DNA of 64,000 bases from an uncultured Desulfobulbaceae bacterium (GCA_903887485.1 CAISPV010000081.1:1-64000); one strand, 5' to 3'. Counted from the stretch's first letter, positions 1 through 9,060 are shown. A program made the numbers and translations. The notes: generated by a model not told the origin, from the letters alone.

Positions 1-60
1 TTGCCGATGATCCATCTCGGTGATTTGAACTAACAATTTAGAAAAGGACTCGTTCTCCAT
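1..60 (-). CDS. 5' end of an unidentified gene running off the window
   Basis: Twenty codons are visible on the minus strand, beginning with ATG at 60 and reading MENESFSKLL and onward. A strong Shine-Dalgarno (AAGGAGGG) sits about 5 nt upstream, so this is very probably a genuine translation start. The rest of the gene lies outside the window and the visible residues are too few to assign a family. It is divergent from the large exported protein that starts at 323, so the 262 bases between them should hold both promoters. Confidence 0.6.
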   Translation of the reverse strand, partial: MENESFSKLLVQITEMDHRQ

Positions 61-322
61 GGTTCCCTCCTTCTTGTGATATATCAAAAAGATAAGAACC
101 ATTGCTTATTTTTCAACACTTAACGGGAACAGAGCCAAAAATATAGCCTTCATACCAATAATTTTACTGAACACTCTTGCCTGATTTCCAATCCAAAAAG
201 GAGCACTGAAAGTAAGATAACGTAATTAAATTACTTTGGATATTTGCTTAAAATTTTCAAGTGCTGGATCCCGATCCGATCATAATTCTGAGGTTTATTC
301 TTCATAATGAGAGAGGTAGACG

Positions 323-3300
323 ATGGACAATAATCACAGCAAACATCATCCCGAACTTTTCAGGCTGTTCCAACTATCCTGGGCGGTAATTATTCTTGCC
401 GGCTGTCTTCTGTTCACTTCCCTCCTGTTGCCTGTTTGCTCAGCCAAGGCCGCCGACACTGCTTTCCTGCCGGCTGTTTATCACTTGCTGCTCGGCAACA
501 AGGCCGGCTGGAAAAGCACCTCCCTCTCGCATCCCATCCCGCTCACCTATGATGGTCATGACGTGGAACTTCGACAATGCCGCATCGTCCAGGTGGAAGA
601 CGGCTACTGGATCGCCTACACCCACTATGCCATTACCAATGCTGAACGGCGCCTCTTTATTGTAAAAACCAATCTGGAAGGCAGGACCATGATTCCACCC
701 TTCCAACTCTCAACGGTCACCAGGTCGGACGATGCCGCCATCGATTACAGGTTTGCCCTTGTCCCCCGCGAGAAGGGAGGAGTCCAGGTACTGGCATCGA
801 AATGGGACGAGGTCAGCACAAACAATCCGGCCATCCTGTATGACTATGTCTTGGACCGACAGGGCAAAATCACCAGTTCCGGACCTGTCATGACCGAGGG
901 CACCTCTTACAACAACGATCAGTTCCATTCTCTGTGGGCCGCACATACTGCGGATGGCCGGACGGTTTTCGCTGCATTCTCTTCTGGGGCACTCTTGTAC
1001 GGTGTCTATACCAATGGTAGCGATGCGCATGTCTGGGAGGTCGCACCGGACACCTTCAATCCGGACTATTTCAACGCCTACTATGACACGGCCCTCAACC
1101 ATCTCTATCTCATGTACAGCCATTATTACTCTTCTACGAATTCAACCTACATGACCCGGTGGACCCTGGACGGCACGCGCGAGATCCAGCAAGATCTAAG
1201 CGGACAGATCGGTTCCGTGTACGACACATACTCCTATCAGTTAATGCCAACTCCCAAGGGCCTTCTGGTATCACTCCCCAACTATGTTTCGACCTACCGG
1301 TTTTTCCTGATGAACCCGGATTGCACGATAAAACAACAGGTGGCTGTAAACGGCCTGGTCGTGAATACCCCATCTCGTGGTCATATGGTGACCCTGGACA
1401 ATACCGACGTGGTTCGGGTGGCCTGGCGCGGAACCGGCACTCACCCCATCCTCAATTATGCCGCCTTCAACCTGGACGGAAAACTCCTTGTTCCCGCCAT
1501 GAAGATCAACCAGGCAATCTCCGATGTCGCCATGCATCCCAATGTTTTTGTCGAAGGTAACAGGACGACTTTCTTTTACAGTGTTGATTATGCCCCGGAT
1601 ACCATCTACCGCCGTCTATTCTGCCGGCACATGGCGTTTGACTTCCCCTCTGAACAGCCAGATCTGGTGGTGTCACGTCCCCATATCATTCAATCTCCGG
1701 GGATAGCCTCACTCGGCGATGAGATCTGGCTTCTGGTGCGGGTCTTCAACCGCGGCGAGGCCAACAGCGCCGCCGCCAGCGTGACCCTGAACTATAACGG
1801 CGCAACCTTTTCCGGAAGCATCGGACAGCTTGCCCCCGGCGAGTATCAGGAAGTCACCTTCTCCGGTTTGATCACACCAGCGTATCTCACTTCCATACCG
1901 ACCCTGAAAGTGAGTGCCGCCAATGGCTATTGGGACGGCAATAACTCCATCGAATCTCTGGTGCGTTATCCAAACAGCACTCCTGTTTATCCGGTAATCG
2001 CAGGCCAATATACCTGGACCGTCGAGAACAGGGTCACCCTTGCCCCCCTGCCCTATGCCTTGGCCAGCATTCTAGTACCGAACATGCTCACGGTGGACGG
2101 CAAGCGGCATGACATCGTTCTATTCAATGAGACCGACAACAATGGCGAGTTCAGCTTCCGGCTGCCATACGGCACCTATACCGTCCATCTATCCAAATAC
2201 GGATATGCCTCGGACAACCCGCAGATAACCGTGCCGGGCGCATCCTCGACCTTCACCCTGGATCCTCCGGGCGATCTGACGCTAAGCTTTACCGATGCGC
2301 ATGGAGGAGCATTACACCCCACACCCAACCGGGTGGAACTGACTCTGGAGGAACAGGGTGGCTCTCTTCAGTACACAGGCCGCGGAGATGAAAATGGACT
2401 GATCCTGAAAGAAATCATGCCCGCGACTTATGACTATACCATCAGGGCCTTCGGTTACGACCCGGCACAGGGCAGCATCACTATTCACGGCGGCGCCAAC
2501 AGCCTGGGACCGATTGCCCTCACCCCAGCGGCCCGAGGGGTCCTCACCGGCCATGTCAGCTCGGGAGCAAGCGCCCTGGCAAGTGTGAATATCTCCATCC
2601 AGGGAACAGATCTGACAGCCACAACCGACGGCAGCGGAAACTTCTCCATCAGCGACCTTCCATACGGCGCCTATACCATATTTTTTGATAAAGACAGTTA
2701 CCAGTCCAAGCAGACCACTTTCACGCTGAGCTCCGCTGCACTGAATATCGGCACGGTGGATCTCCCGGCGATACCTCCCAGCACTGAAGGCGATCCCAAC
2801 CTCGGCAACTGGACGCATGCGGCCTGGAACAGGGTCGATTCCTTCCCGGGCTTTCTCGATGCGCCCAGCTACAAGATCACCACGACCTATGGAGCCTTTA
2901 ACTTCCAGGGAAGTATGATCTACAGCGTCAGCGGGGAGGCCGCCGATTTCAGCAGCATCAGCCTTAATATCAGCGGGCGGAAATGGTATTATTACAGTGT
3001 CAGCACCGAGTTCAGTCTCCTGGATATCGCTTTTTCCAATCTCGGGACATCGGGGGAAATTGCTGATGCTGCCGGTCAGGTTGCCGGTTTTCTGGTTGAC
3101 CCCGTCGGTGGTTTTCTGGATTCATTTCTGTTGAACGTGGGCATGGGCGGGTCCGGCGGACAAACCATTGTCAGAGTCGATCGGGTCGCCCTGTATGACG
3201 GAACAAGCGTCTTATGGGATTCTCCGATGCTTGCCCGCCAGGAATATTCGACTAACGGCCCCATGGACTACACCCTTTCCGGCGCCCATACGGATCAGAT

Positions 3301-3469
3301 CCAGAATATTACCCTCAAGGTTTACCTGAAAGTGATGAATGAAAATTATTCACCGGGTCCACTTGCCTATATGGATAAATTTCGCTTTGATTGGCGTTTT
3401 GGAGGTGGGTCCTTCCGTTTGCAGAACATAGTCCAGAATCCGGCCGACTATCCTACCTTGACGCCATAA
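323..3469 (+). CDS. large exported protein with CARDB and carboxypeptidase-regulatory-like repeats
   Basis: A 1048-residue protein. Residues ~15-42 are one hydrophobic segment ending in small residues before AADTA, consistent with a long signal peptide or signal anchor. Residues ~45-440 are rich in W, Y and S and look like an all-beta, possibly propeller, ectodomain that I cannot name. Residues ~447-550 (PDLVV, then VRVFNRGEANS and LAPGEYQEVTF) match the CARDB adhesion-type beta sandwich. Residues ~560-810 contain two or three carboxypeptidase-regulatory-like folds (NGEFSFRLPYGTYTV; GNFSISDLPYGAYTI). The last ~230 residues are unassigned beta sequence. By family analogy it is a cell-surface or secreted adhesive or binding protein; no catalytic motif is seen. 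A GAGAGAGGTAG stretch precedes the ATG. It appears monocistronic. Confidence 0.75.
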   Translation: MDNNHSKHHPELFRLFQLSWAVIILAGCLLFTSLLLPVCSAKAADTAFLPAVYHLLLGNKAGWKSTSLSHPIPLTYDGHDVELRQCRIVQVEDGYWIAYTHYAITNAERRLFIVKTNLEGRTMIPPFQLSTVTRSDDAAIDYRFALVPREKGGVQVLASKWDEVSTNNPAILYDYVLDRQGKITSSGPVMTEGTSYNNDQFHSLWAAHTADGRTVFAAFSSGALLYGVYTNGSDAHVWEVAPDTFNPDYFNAYYDTALNHLYLMYSHYYSSTNSTYMTRWTLDGTREIQQDLSGQIGSVYDTYSYQLMPTPKGLLVSLPNYVSTYRFFLMNPDCTIKQQVAVNGLVVNTPSRGHMVTLDNTDVVRVAWRGTGTHPILNYAAFNLDGKLLVPAMKINQAISDVAMHPNVFVEGNRTTFFYSVDYAPDTIYRRLFCRHMAFDFPSEQPDLVVSRPHIIQSPGIASLGDEIWLLVRVFNRGEANSAAASVTLNYNGATFSGSIGQLAPGEYQEVTFSGLITPAYLTSIPTLKVSAANGYWDGNNSIESLVRYPNSTPVYPVIAGQYTWTVENRVTLAPLPYALASILVPNMLTVDGKRHDIVLFNETDNNGEFSFRLPYGTYTVHLSKYGYASDNPQITVPGASSTFTLDPPGDLTLSFTDAHGGALHPTPNRVELTLEEQGGSLQYTGRGDENGLILKEIMPATYDYTIRAFGYDPAQGSITIHGGANSLGPIALTPAARGVLTGHVSSGASALASVNISIQGTDLTATTDGSGNFSISDLPYGAYTIFFDKDSYQSKQTTFTLSSAALNIGTVDLPAIPPSTEGDPNLGNWTHAAWNRVDSFPGFLDAPSYKITTTYGAFNFQGSMIYSVSGEAADFSSISLNISGRKWYYYSVSTEFSLLDIAFSNLGTSGEIADAAGQVAGFLVDPVGGFLDSFLLNVGMGGSGGQTIVRVDRVALYDGTSVLWDSPMLARQEYSTNGPMDYTLSGAHTDQIQNITLKVYLKVMNENYSPGPLAYMDKFRFDWRFGGGSFRLQNIVQNPADYPTLTP

Positions 3470-3668
3470 GAAATGGGTACAGATCGCCACGGCAACTCTC
3501 TGTGGCAGAGAAAAACTGGGCAGGCGATGATGGTTATCACGAGAAGCGACGAAGTTCACAGAATATCGGGGAGGTGATCAACTGCCTGCTGCACCCTATC
3601 ATGTTGAAATAGTGATACATCCCGGGAAAGAAGACTCCACCGGGAATACAAAGGAAAAAGGGACTGGC

Positions 3669-4055
3669 CTACTTGCGCACCGGCACAGGCTGCATGTTCT
3701 CATCAATGGCCACAAAAGTAAAGAGTCCCTCAATCGCCTTCTTCCGGCTCTCATCATACATCTGCTCCAGATAAACGGTCACCCGAACCTGCAGGCTGGT
3801 GTTGCCTACCTTCACCACTTGGCCCACCAGTTCGACGAAGGTGCCGGCGGGAATCGGGTGTTTGAAATCAATGCGGTCCGAGCAGACCGTCACCATCTTC
3901 TGCCGGCTGAAACGGGTGGCGGTGATGAACGCAGCCTCATCCATCCATTGCAGTGCCGTGCCGCCGAACAGGGTGGCGTAATGGTTGGTGGTGTTGGGGA
4001 AGACCGCCTTGGTAATCCTGGTTTCTGCCGCCTCTATTTTTTCTGCGCTGGACAT
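3669..4055 (-). CDS. acyl-CoA thioesterase, hotdog fold (YciA-like)
   Basis: A 128-residue single hotdog-domain protein of the acyl-CoA hydrolase family. The region NHYATLFGG followed by ALQWMDEAA is the family signature: a glycine turn and then the catalytic Asp in the long helix. SDRIDFKHPIPAGTFVEL matches the central strands. The family hydrolyses acyl-CoA to free acid and CoA in the cytoplasm; substrate range cannot be read from sequence. The start at 4055 is chosen because GAGG lies 5 nt upstream; an in-frame ATG at 4115 would add a tail not typical of the family. It is downstream of, and in the same direction as, the molybdopterin oxidoreductase (about 95 nt apart), so co-transcription is possible. 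Confidence 0.8.
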   Translation of the reverse strand: MSSAEKIEAAETRITKAVFPNTTNHYATLFGGTALQWMDEAAFITATRFSRQKMVTVCSDRIDFKHPIPAGTFVELVGQVVKVGNTSLQVRVTVYLEQMYDESRKKAIEGLFTFVAIDENMQPVPVRK

Positions 4056-4150
4056 GGCAACCTCATAAGGAGTAATGGGGGACTCAACAATGAACCCGCA
4101 GAGTACCTTCTGCAAGCATTCCTATAAATTTTTACTCATCACCCGGATGC

Positions 4151-6205
4151 TCATCGGACTTTTTCCACCCGGCACATGAAGGTGCGCTGGCCCGGGGTGC
4201 CGGTGATGGGGTTGCGGGTATCATCATCGGTGAGGGTATTAAGGTTCCAGTCAGGGTTGTAATCGCCCCAGCCCCAGGCGATACGGATTGAACCGGGATG
4301 GACCAGCGATGAGACCCTGGCCGACATGGTGATCGTTCCTTTGGGGGTGGTAATCTGCAGCAAATCTCCATCTTTAATCTGCTGTGATGCCGCATCAACC
4401 GGATGGATATCGACCACACAGCCCTCCTCATTCTTGAGAAGAACAGGGATGGTGCGATACTGGGAGTTGGTGAAACGGATATCGCGGCGGCCGCTGATCC
4501 CGATCAGGGGAAATTCTTCCTGCCGCTCAGAAAAGCTGATGACATTCTCCGGAAAACCGTCTTCATAGGGCACCCCGGCAAAGCCGCTCTCCTGCAGCCT
4601 GCGGGAGAAGAATTCAAATTTCCCGGATGGGGTGGCAAAGCCCTCCTGCCGATACTTTTCATGACGCAGCCCTTCCACCCGCACCCCTTCCGGATTTTGC
4701 CGCAACTGTTCGACGGTGACGCCTACCGGTGCCAGTTGCTCATCAATGGCCGCCTCGACAGTGGGCCAGGGGAACTCCTGCTCCAGACCGATCCGGCGGC
4801 CCAGCTCAAAGACGATCTTCCAGTCCGGCCACGACTGACCCACGGGCTCGATGACCTGATTCTGGAGGATGATCGGGTTGTTGCGGGTGGCAGCCCGGTT
4901 CAGTTGCGTCTTTTCAAAGCAACCGGCGGCAGGCAGGATCACATCGGCCAGCTCGGCGGTCCGGGTCATGAACAGATCAATGACCACCAGAAATTCAAGG
5001 GCCTCCATGGCGCGTCTCGCCCGGCTGGAATCGGCCATGGTCACCACCGGATTGCCGGCCTGAACCACCAGCATCTTCAGGCCATAGGGCTTCTGGTCGA
5101 GGATGGCGTCGACCACGCAGGACTGGACCTGATTGCCCCAGCTTGCACTGAAGGTGTTGAAAAGGGGATAAGCGGCGGTGATCGGCGCAACGCCTGTCGG
5201 CAGCCGGTCGCGGGCCTGGAAAGGGTGCAGGGGGATAGGCTGAGGCAGGACGTCGCCGCCGGGCCGGTCGATATTGCCGGTGAGCCCGCGCAGGCAGGCC
5301 ACGGCGCGGGTGGACTGGAAAATATCAAGCTGCATGTCCAGGCCGTTGCCGTCGATCAGGCAGGCCGGTTTGGTGGTGGCATAAAGCCGGGCGGCCTCCC
5401 GCACCTGCTGCGGATTGAGCCAGATATCAGGGGCAATGGTGTCGATGGCATGGCGGCTGGCCACCTCCCGAAGCTGGTCAAAGCCGGTGGTAAAACACTC
5501 GATAAATTCATGGTCCTGGAGATCCTGGCTGATGATCTCGTTGATCATGGCCATGGCCAGCAGGCCGTCATGGCCCGGTTTGATCTGCAGCCAGATATCG
5601 GCCCTTCTCGCCAGGGGGGTCTGGACCGGGTCCACGACAATGAGTTTGGCGCCATTGCTGACGGCATGGTTGATGGCATCGGCCACCCCCAGGGCGGTAT
5701 CGGCGTCATGCTTGCCCCAGACCAGGATGCACCCGGCCCTGGCGGCCTCGGCAAAGGCCATGGCCCCGTAGGTGTAGGTGTGGGCCATCTCCCGGGCCAC
5801 AAAGCAGATGGAGCCGTTGCCGATGGTGTTGGGGGAACCGTAGCAGTTCATCAGCCGGTTGGCGTAATCCCAGGGGGATCCCCAATCGGCGGCCATGCCC
5901 CGCAGCCAGCCCACGGCCTCGGGATGTGTCTGTTTTTTGTAGTGTTGGAAACGGGAAGCCACCAGATCGAGCGCCTCGTCCCAGCCAGCCTGGCGAAACG
6001 CGCCATCCTTTTGTCTGATCAGCGGGGTGGTGAGCCGCTTCTCGGAATAGACGATATCCGCTGCCGCCTGCAGCTTCAGGCAGGGGCTGCGTTTGTCCTG
6101 ACTCAGGAAGGATTTGCGCTGGGCCGATACCAGTTTCCCGACCACGACTTCCACCTCCACCGGGCAGCAGGAGGAACACATCCGACAGACAGTATCTTTC
6201 TTCAT
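4151..6205 (-). CDS. molybdopterin-dependent oxidoreductase, Fe-S containing
   Basis: 684 residues, typical of the DMSO reductase superfamily catalytic subunit. An N-terminal cluster motif (C7-x2-C10-x3-C14, then a Cys in SPCLKL around 42) would bind one [4Fe-4S]. Molybdopterin-binding motifs follow: GWLRGMAADWGSP, GNGSICFVAREM, LVWGKHDADTALG, VVDPVQTPLARRAD, LIDGNGLDMQ. The C-terminal cofactor domain has ISGRRDIRFTNSQYR and IRIAWGWGDYNPDWNLNTL. There is no Tat signal, so it should be cytoplasmic. The residue that would ligate Mo was not identified and no electron-transfer or membrane subunit is adjacent, so the substrate is unknown. Start: GAGGTCATC immediately before ATG. It follows a methyltransferase gene by 12 nt, clearly the same transcript. 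Confidence 0.85.
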   Translation of the reverse strand: MKKDTVCRMCSSCCPVEVEVVVGKLVSAQRKSFLSQDKRSPCLKLQAAADIVYSEKRLTTPLIRQKDGAFRQAGWDEALDLVASRFQHYKKQTHPEAVGWLRGMAADWGSPWDYANRLMNCYGSPNTIGNGSICFVAREMAHTYTYGAMAFAEAARAGCILVWGKHDADTALGVADAINHAVSNGAKLIVVDPVQTPLARRADIWLQIKPGHDGLLAMAMINEIISQDLQDHEFIECFTTGFDQLREVASRHAIDTIAPDIWLNPQQVREAARLYATTKPACLIDGNGLDMQLDIFQSTRAVACLRGLTGNIDRPGGDVLPQPIPLHPFQARDRLPTGVAPITAAYPLFNTFSASWGNQVQSCVVDAILDQKPYGLKMLVVQAGNPVVTMADSSRARRAMEALEFLVVIDLFMTRTAELADVILPAAGCFEKTQLNRAATRNNPIILQNQVIEPVGQSWPDWKIVFELGRRIGLEQEFPWPTVEAAIDEQLAPVGVTVEQLRQNPEGVRVEGLRHEKYRQEGFATPSGKFEFFSRRLQESGFAGVPYEDGFPENVISFSERQEEFPLIGISGRRDIRFTNSQYRTIPVLLKNEEGCVVDIHPVDAASQQIKDGDLLQITTPKGTITMSARVSSLVHPGSIRIAWGWGDYNPDWNLNTLTDDDTRNPITGTPGQRTFMCRVEKVR

Positions 6206-6217
6206 GATGACCTCGAC

Positions 6218-7153
6218 TTATCGTGCGGCCTTGAGAAAACAACTCCTGATCAGTTCGTAATGATTGCTGTGGGTGCGGATCTTCCACCAGACATGGTCAC
6301 GCTGGGTTACCTGCCAGCCAGGGGAAAGCCCTTCATGGCCATGGCGCAGGAGGGCCTCGATATTGTCCATCCCCTTGCCGGCATAGGGGCCATCCTCCTT
6401 GCCCCCCAGCCACTGGTCGATCTCCGCTGCCTCGGTGGACCAGGAAAAGGGATCGGAGAGCAGCAACTGGCTCTCCGCGATGGCGGCAACCCGGTTGATC
6501 TCCTGAAGGTGGGCATAAGGCTTGGGCAGCTTATCCACCAGATTGAGAGAGGCCACGGAGGCCACCGTGGCCGCGGCAAAAGGAAGCCGCTGGGCATCGG
6601 CGACGATGAACTCCACCCGTTCCGGCCGCCACTGGGCGGGACGGCGAATGACGACCTCATGGCCAAGGAGCCCTTCATCCTTGAGGGTAAAGCGTAGCTC
6701 GCCCTCCAGCATAAGCCGGCGGGCCGCTTGGATAAAGGCCAGCGACTTATCAATACCAACCGCCAGATCACACTTGCAACCCATCTCAAAGGTGAAGCGG
6801 CCGACGGCCCCGCCCAGATCCAAGGCCAGCCCACCATGAGGCTCCATCAGTCCAGCCCATTGCTGATAGGCGTCAGTGGCCTGCTCGTCACCCAGCAGGT
6901 CACCGTAATGACTCCACAGGTAGGAGGAAACGACCTCCTCCTGCTCATACCTGTTGGCCCGGCGGTCCTCTTGCTGGCCCGGATCGAGAAAAGCGATGCC
7001 GTCGCGAATAGGAAAGCGGCGGTCACAATGGCAGCAGGTCAAGGTGCCATCGACAATATCCCCATCCTCCGCCAGCCTGATATCCACCTGCAGTCCATGT
7101 TCCCGAGGGAGACAGACGGGACAGATCAGCCTGTCTGCCAGGTGCTGTTTCAT
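6218..7153 (-). CDS. SAM-dependent methyltransferase with N-terminal zinc-ribbon (Trm112-like) domain
   Basis: 311 residues. The first ~60 contain two Cys pairs (LICPVCLP and LTCCHCDRRFPIRDGIAFL), the pattern of Trm112-like or zinc-ribbon heads found on class I methyltransferases. Residues ~110-210 carry the SAM-binding fold: motif I ALDLGGAVGRFTFEM, acidic strand AVGIDKS, and VADAQRLPFAAATVASV as motif II/III. A ~40-residue insertion sits between the acidic strand and the next motif. The target (protein, RNA or small molecule) cannot be told. It is the first gene of a tight pair with the molybdopterin oxidoreductase 12 nt downstream, which suggests a linked function, perhaps in maturation or in the same pathway; this link is inference. 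Confidence 0.75.
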   Translation of the reverse strand: MKQHLADRLICPVCLPREHGLQVDIRLAEDGDIVDGTLTCCHCDRRFPIRDGIAFLDPGQQEDRRANRYEQEEVVSSYLWSHYGDLLGDEQATDAYQQWAGLMEPHGGLALDLGGAVGRFTFEMGCKCDLAVGIDKSLAFIQAARRLMLEGELRFTLKDEGLLGHEVVIRRPAQWRPERVEFIVADAQRLPFAAATVASVASLNLVDKLPKPYAHLQEINRVAAIAESQLLLSDPFSWSTEAAEIDQWLGGKEDGPYAGKGMDNIEALLRHGHEGLSPGWQVTQRDHVWWKIRTHSNHYELIRSCFLKAAR

Positions 7154-7199
7154 AAAAAATTCCCGTTGATTCCCTGAATAACAACCAGTATCGCTCGCC

Positions 7200-7667
7200 T
7201 CAATTGATGGTTATCAATGCATAACCCTTGTTCTGATACCCAATCAGAGAATTGAACACATTGGCAACCAGCTTAACCTCCGGGATAAGCCCCGCCGGAT
7301 CAGCCTTGAGTATACGCATGGCCACACCACATGCCTCAAACTGCACACCTTTCTTTTTCAAATCCCGAAACAGGTTGCGCGCCTCACCATCGAGCGCGGC
7401 GGCGTTCAAAATCTTGACCGTAGGGCCGCGGAAAGTCACCACCATCTCCGGCTTGACTCCCTGCGCGGCTATTCCCTCCATGGTTTCATTGAAAAGCTTC
7501 AGATTAAACACCAACTTTCCAAGATCGGCCACCCGCACATCAAAAATAACCTTGGCACTCGTCAACCCGGCCAACGCCTCACGGTCATTTAGTTGCGTCT
7601 CAGCGTGCAGCGGGGTTGAGCAGGTCAGCATAATCAGCATCACCATCATCAGACATCGTCCAAGCAT
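7200..7667 (-). CDS. exported DsrE/DsrF-like protein
   Basis: 155 residues from the start chosen here. AGGAGG lies 7 nt upstream of ATG 7667, so this is preferred over upstream in-frame codons. Residues 1-~22 are a signal peptide (MLGRCLMMVMLIMLTCSTPLHA). The mature part (KVIFDVRVADLGKLVFNLKLF, KPEMVVTFRGPTVKILN, LKKKGVQFEACGVAM, NVFNSLIGYQNKGYALITIN) matches the alpha/beta DsrE-like fold. The single Cys in FEACGVAM is at the position where many DsrE-like proteins carry their sulfur-transfer Cys. It is probably a periplasmic sulfur-handling or sulfur-binding protein; its exact role is unknown. It sits about 47 nt downstream of the methyltransferase start in the same direction, but as a separate upstream unit. 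Confidence 0.7.
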   Translation of the reverse strand: MLGRCLMMVMLIMLTCSTPLHAETQLNDREALAGLTSAKVIFDVRVADLGKLVFNLKLFNETMEGIAAQGVKPEMVVTFRGPTVKILNAAALDGEARNLFRDLKKKGVQFEACGVAMRILKADPAGLIPEVKLVANVFNSLIGYQNKGYALITIN

Positions 7668-7867
7668 AATATTGCCTCCTGGTTTATTAGGTAAAGACAA
7701 CAGCACTTGCGGGGCAAATCTCCCTCAAGATTCCTCTCCGTTTGCCATATATTATCCTAAAAACGGCAGATGGACATAGTGATTTTGCAACAACTTCTTG
7801 CAAGGCCAGATTTTTCCCCTCACCCCGGCCCTTGTATGTTTCAAATTAATGTCATATTGAAGTTTTC

Positions 7868-7985
7868 GGAAGGTATTGCACAGCCCGACAGCCCTTTGGG
7901 ACACCAAGCCCGCTGGAGAGCACTTGGCGTGCAATATCAACCGTTTATCCAAAGCCAGAACAGTTGCTGGATGGCTGGATTAGGG
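7868..7985 (+). ncRNA. candidate IS110 bridge RNA (target loop and donor loop)
   Basis: Two stem-loops lie just upstream of the transposase. Stem 1 pairs 7874-7881 (TATTGCAC) with 7929-7936 (GTGCAATA) around a 47-nt loop. Stem 2 pairs 7947-7956 with 7973-7980 (ATCCA..GCC with GGC.TGGAT) around a 16-nt loop. GGAGAGCA in loop 1 (7915-7922) is perfectly complementary to 9036-9043 across the right junction. ACAGTTGCT in loop 2 (7960-7968) is identical to the IS right end 9031-9039. This is the layout known for IS621-type bridge RNAs: a target-binding loop, then a donor-binding loop, upstream of the recombinase. RNA ends are not defined. Confidence 0.6.
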
Positions 7986-8025
7986 TTAAAACCATAAACA
8001 GACCTCGTATTTGCAAGGATGGGTA

Positions 8026-9021
8026 ATGATGAACGCTTCTGAAATGATCTTTGTCGGCATTGACGTTTCCAAGGACACACTAGAACTGGCACTGGACGAC
8101 AAGAGTAAAACGCGATGTTTCGACAATGATGAAAAGGGAATCAAACAAGTGATGGCCTGCATTAAAGCTGCTGAAATCGGGAGTGTGCCGGTTGCAGTGG
8201 GCGCGATCGTGCTTGAGGCGACAGGGGGATTTGAGCGACAAGCCGCCATCGCTCTCTGTGAGGCGGGGTGGCCTGTTATGGTGCTTAATCCTCGACAGGC
8301 CCGTGACTTCGCCAAGGCCATGGGGTATCTGTCTAAGACCGACGCCATTGATGCCCGCGTGCTGAGCCACTTTGCCCGAACGCTCCACCAGTCGGATAAC
8401 CGTGAACGATTGCTGATGAAATTGCCTGATGCCCAACAAGTCGCGCTGCAGGCGTTACTGACTCGGCGAAAGCAGCTGATCACAATGCGAGTCGCAGAGG
8501 ACAATCGGCTGGAAACAAGCCACAAGAGCCAGCACAAGAGCATTATGGCTGTGCGCAAGGTCATCAACAAACAACTTGCCATGATTGACAGCGATATAGA
8601 TGATCTGCTCCATACCCATTTTGTTGAAAAACTGTCTTTGCTTAAAAATTTCAAAGGGATCGGCGTTGGCACGCAAGCTAGCCTGATGGCTGCGTTGCCC
8701 GAGTTGGGGACATTGTCCCACGAACAAATCAGCAAGCTCGTAGGCGTTGCGCCGTTAAACTGCGATAGCGGAAAACACAAAGGCAAACGGATGACCTGGG
8801 GTGGCAGGGCAGATGTACGTAGTATGTTATACATGGCGGCCTTGAGCGCGGTACGCTACAACCCTATAATCAGAGTGTTTTACGACCGCCTGATTTCCAA
8901 GGGGAAAGCTAAAAAAGTAGCATTGGTTGCGTGTATGCATAAATTGCTCGTGATTCTTAATGCAATCATGAAGTCAGGGAAAAAATGGAATCCCCTACAT
9001 TTAGAAACAATAAAGGCTTGA
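8026..9021 (+). CDS. IS110-family transposase (DEDD/serine recombinase)
   Basis: 331 residues. The N-terminal RuvC-like domain shows the acidic residues in order: GIDVSKDTLELAL (D), IVLEATGGFE (E) and KTDAIDARVLSHFA (D..D). The C-terminal Tnp domain has NFKGIGVGTQASLMAALPELG and GVAPLNCDSGKHKG, whose Ser is the expected nucleophile, then GGRADVRSMLYMAALSAVRYN. The reading frame is intact, so the element may be active. The ATG at 8026 is preferred, with AAGGA 6 nt upstream; the ATG at 8029 is an alternative. Together with the bridge RNA it would catalyse site-guided insertion without target duplication beyond the core dinucleotide. Confidence 0.93.
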   Translation: MMNASEMIFVGIDVSKDTLELALDDKSKTRCFDNDEKGIKQVMACIKAAEIGSVPVAVGAIVLEATGGFERQAAIALCEAGWPVMVLNPRQARDFAKAMGYLSKTDAIDARVLSHFARTLHQSDNRERLLMKLPDAQQVALQALLTRRKQLITMRVAEDNRLETSHKSQHKSIMAVRKVINKQLAMIDSDIDDLLHTHFVEKLSLLKNFKGIGVGTQASLMAALPELGTLSHEQISKLVGVAPLNCDSGKHKGKRMTWGGRADVRSMLYMAALSAVRYNPIIRVFYDRLISKGKAKKVALVACMHKLLVILNAIMKSGKKWNPLHLETIKA

Positions 9022-9060
9022 CATCGAACACAGTTGCTCTCCCAAAAGGAGAGGGGGCCT

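Larger units (their letters stand above)
7833..9039 (+). mobile_element. IS110-family insertion sequence (about 1.2 kb)
   Basis: One DEDD transposase gene, a ~190-nt structured leader and a short 3' end. There are no terminal inverted repeats, as expected for IS110. I place the ends at a shared CT dinucleotide (7831-7832 and 9038-9039). Joining the flanks across a single CT restores GGCCCTCTCC-loop-GGAGAGGGGGCC, an inverted repeat ideally placed to be the terminator of the FKBP gene on the minus strand. Guide-like segments in the leader also match the right junction. The element separates the DsrE-like gene from the FKBP gene. The right end is well supported; the left end rests on the reconstruction. 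Confidence 0.75.

Noticed and set aside
3470..3668. Extension of the thioesterase gene through its TAG (as a possible pyrrolysine gene)
   Set aside because: The in-frame sequence after the TAG lacks protein character and the thioesterase has its full family length without it.
4403..6697. Long plus-strand open frame (764 codons) opposite the molybdopterin oxidoreductase
   Set aside because: It is rich in Gly, His and Gln with no domain, and it mirrors the GC-rich third positions of the two real minus-strand genes.
8080..8834. Minus-strand frames inside the transposase
   Set aside because: They are antisense to an intact IS110 transposase with all catalytic residues.
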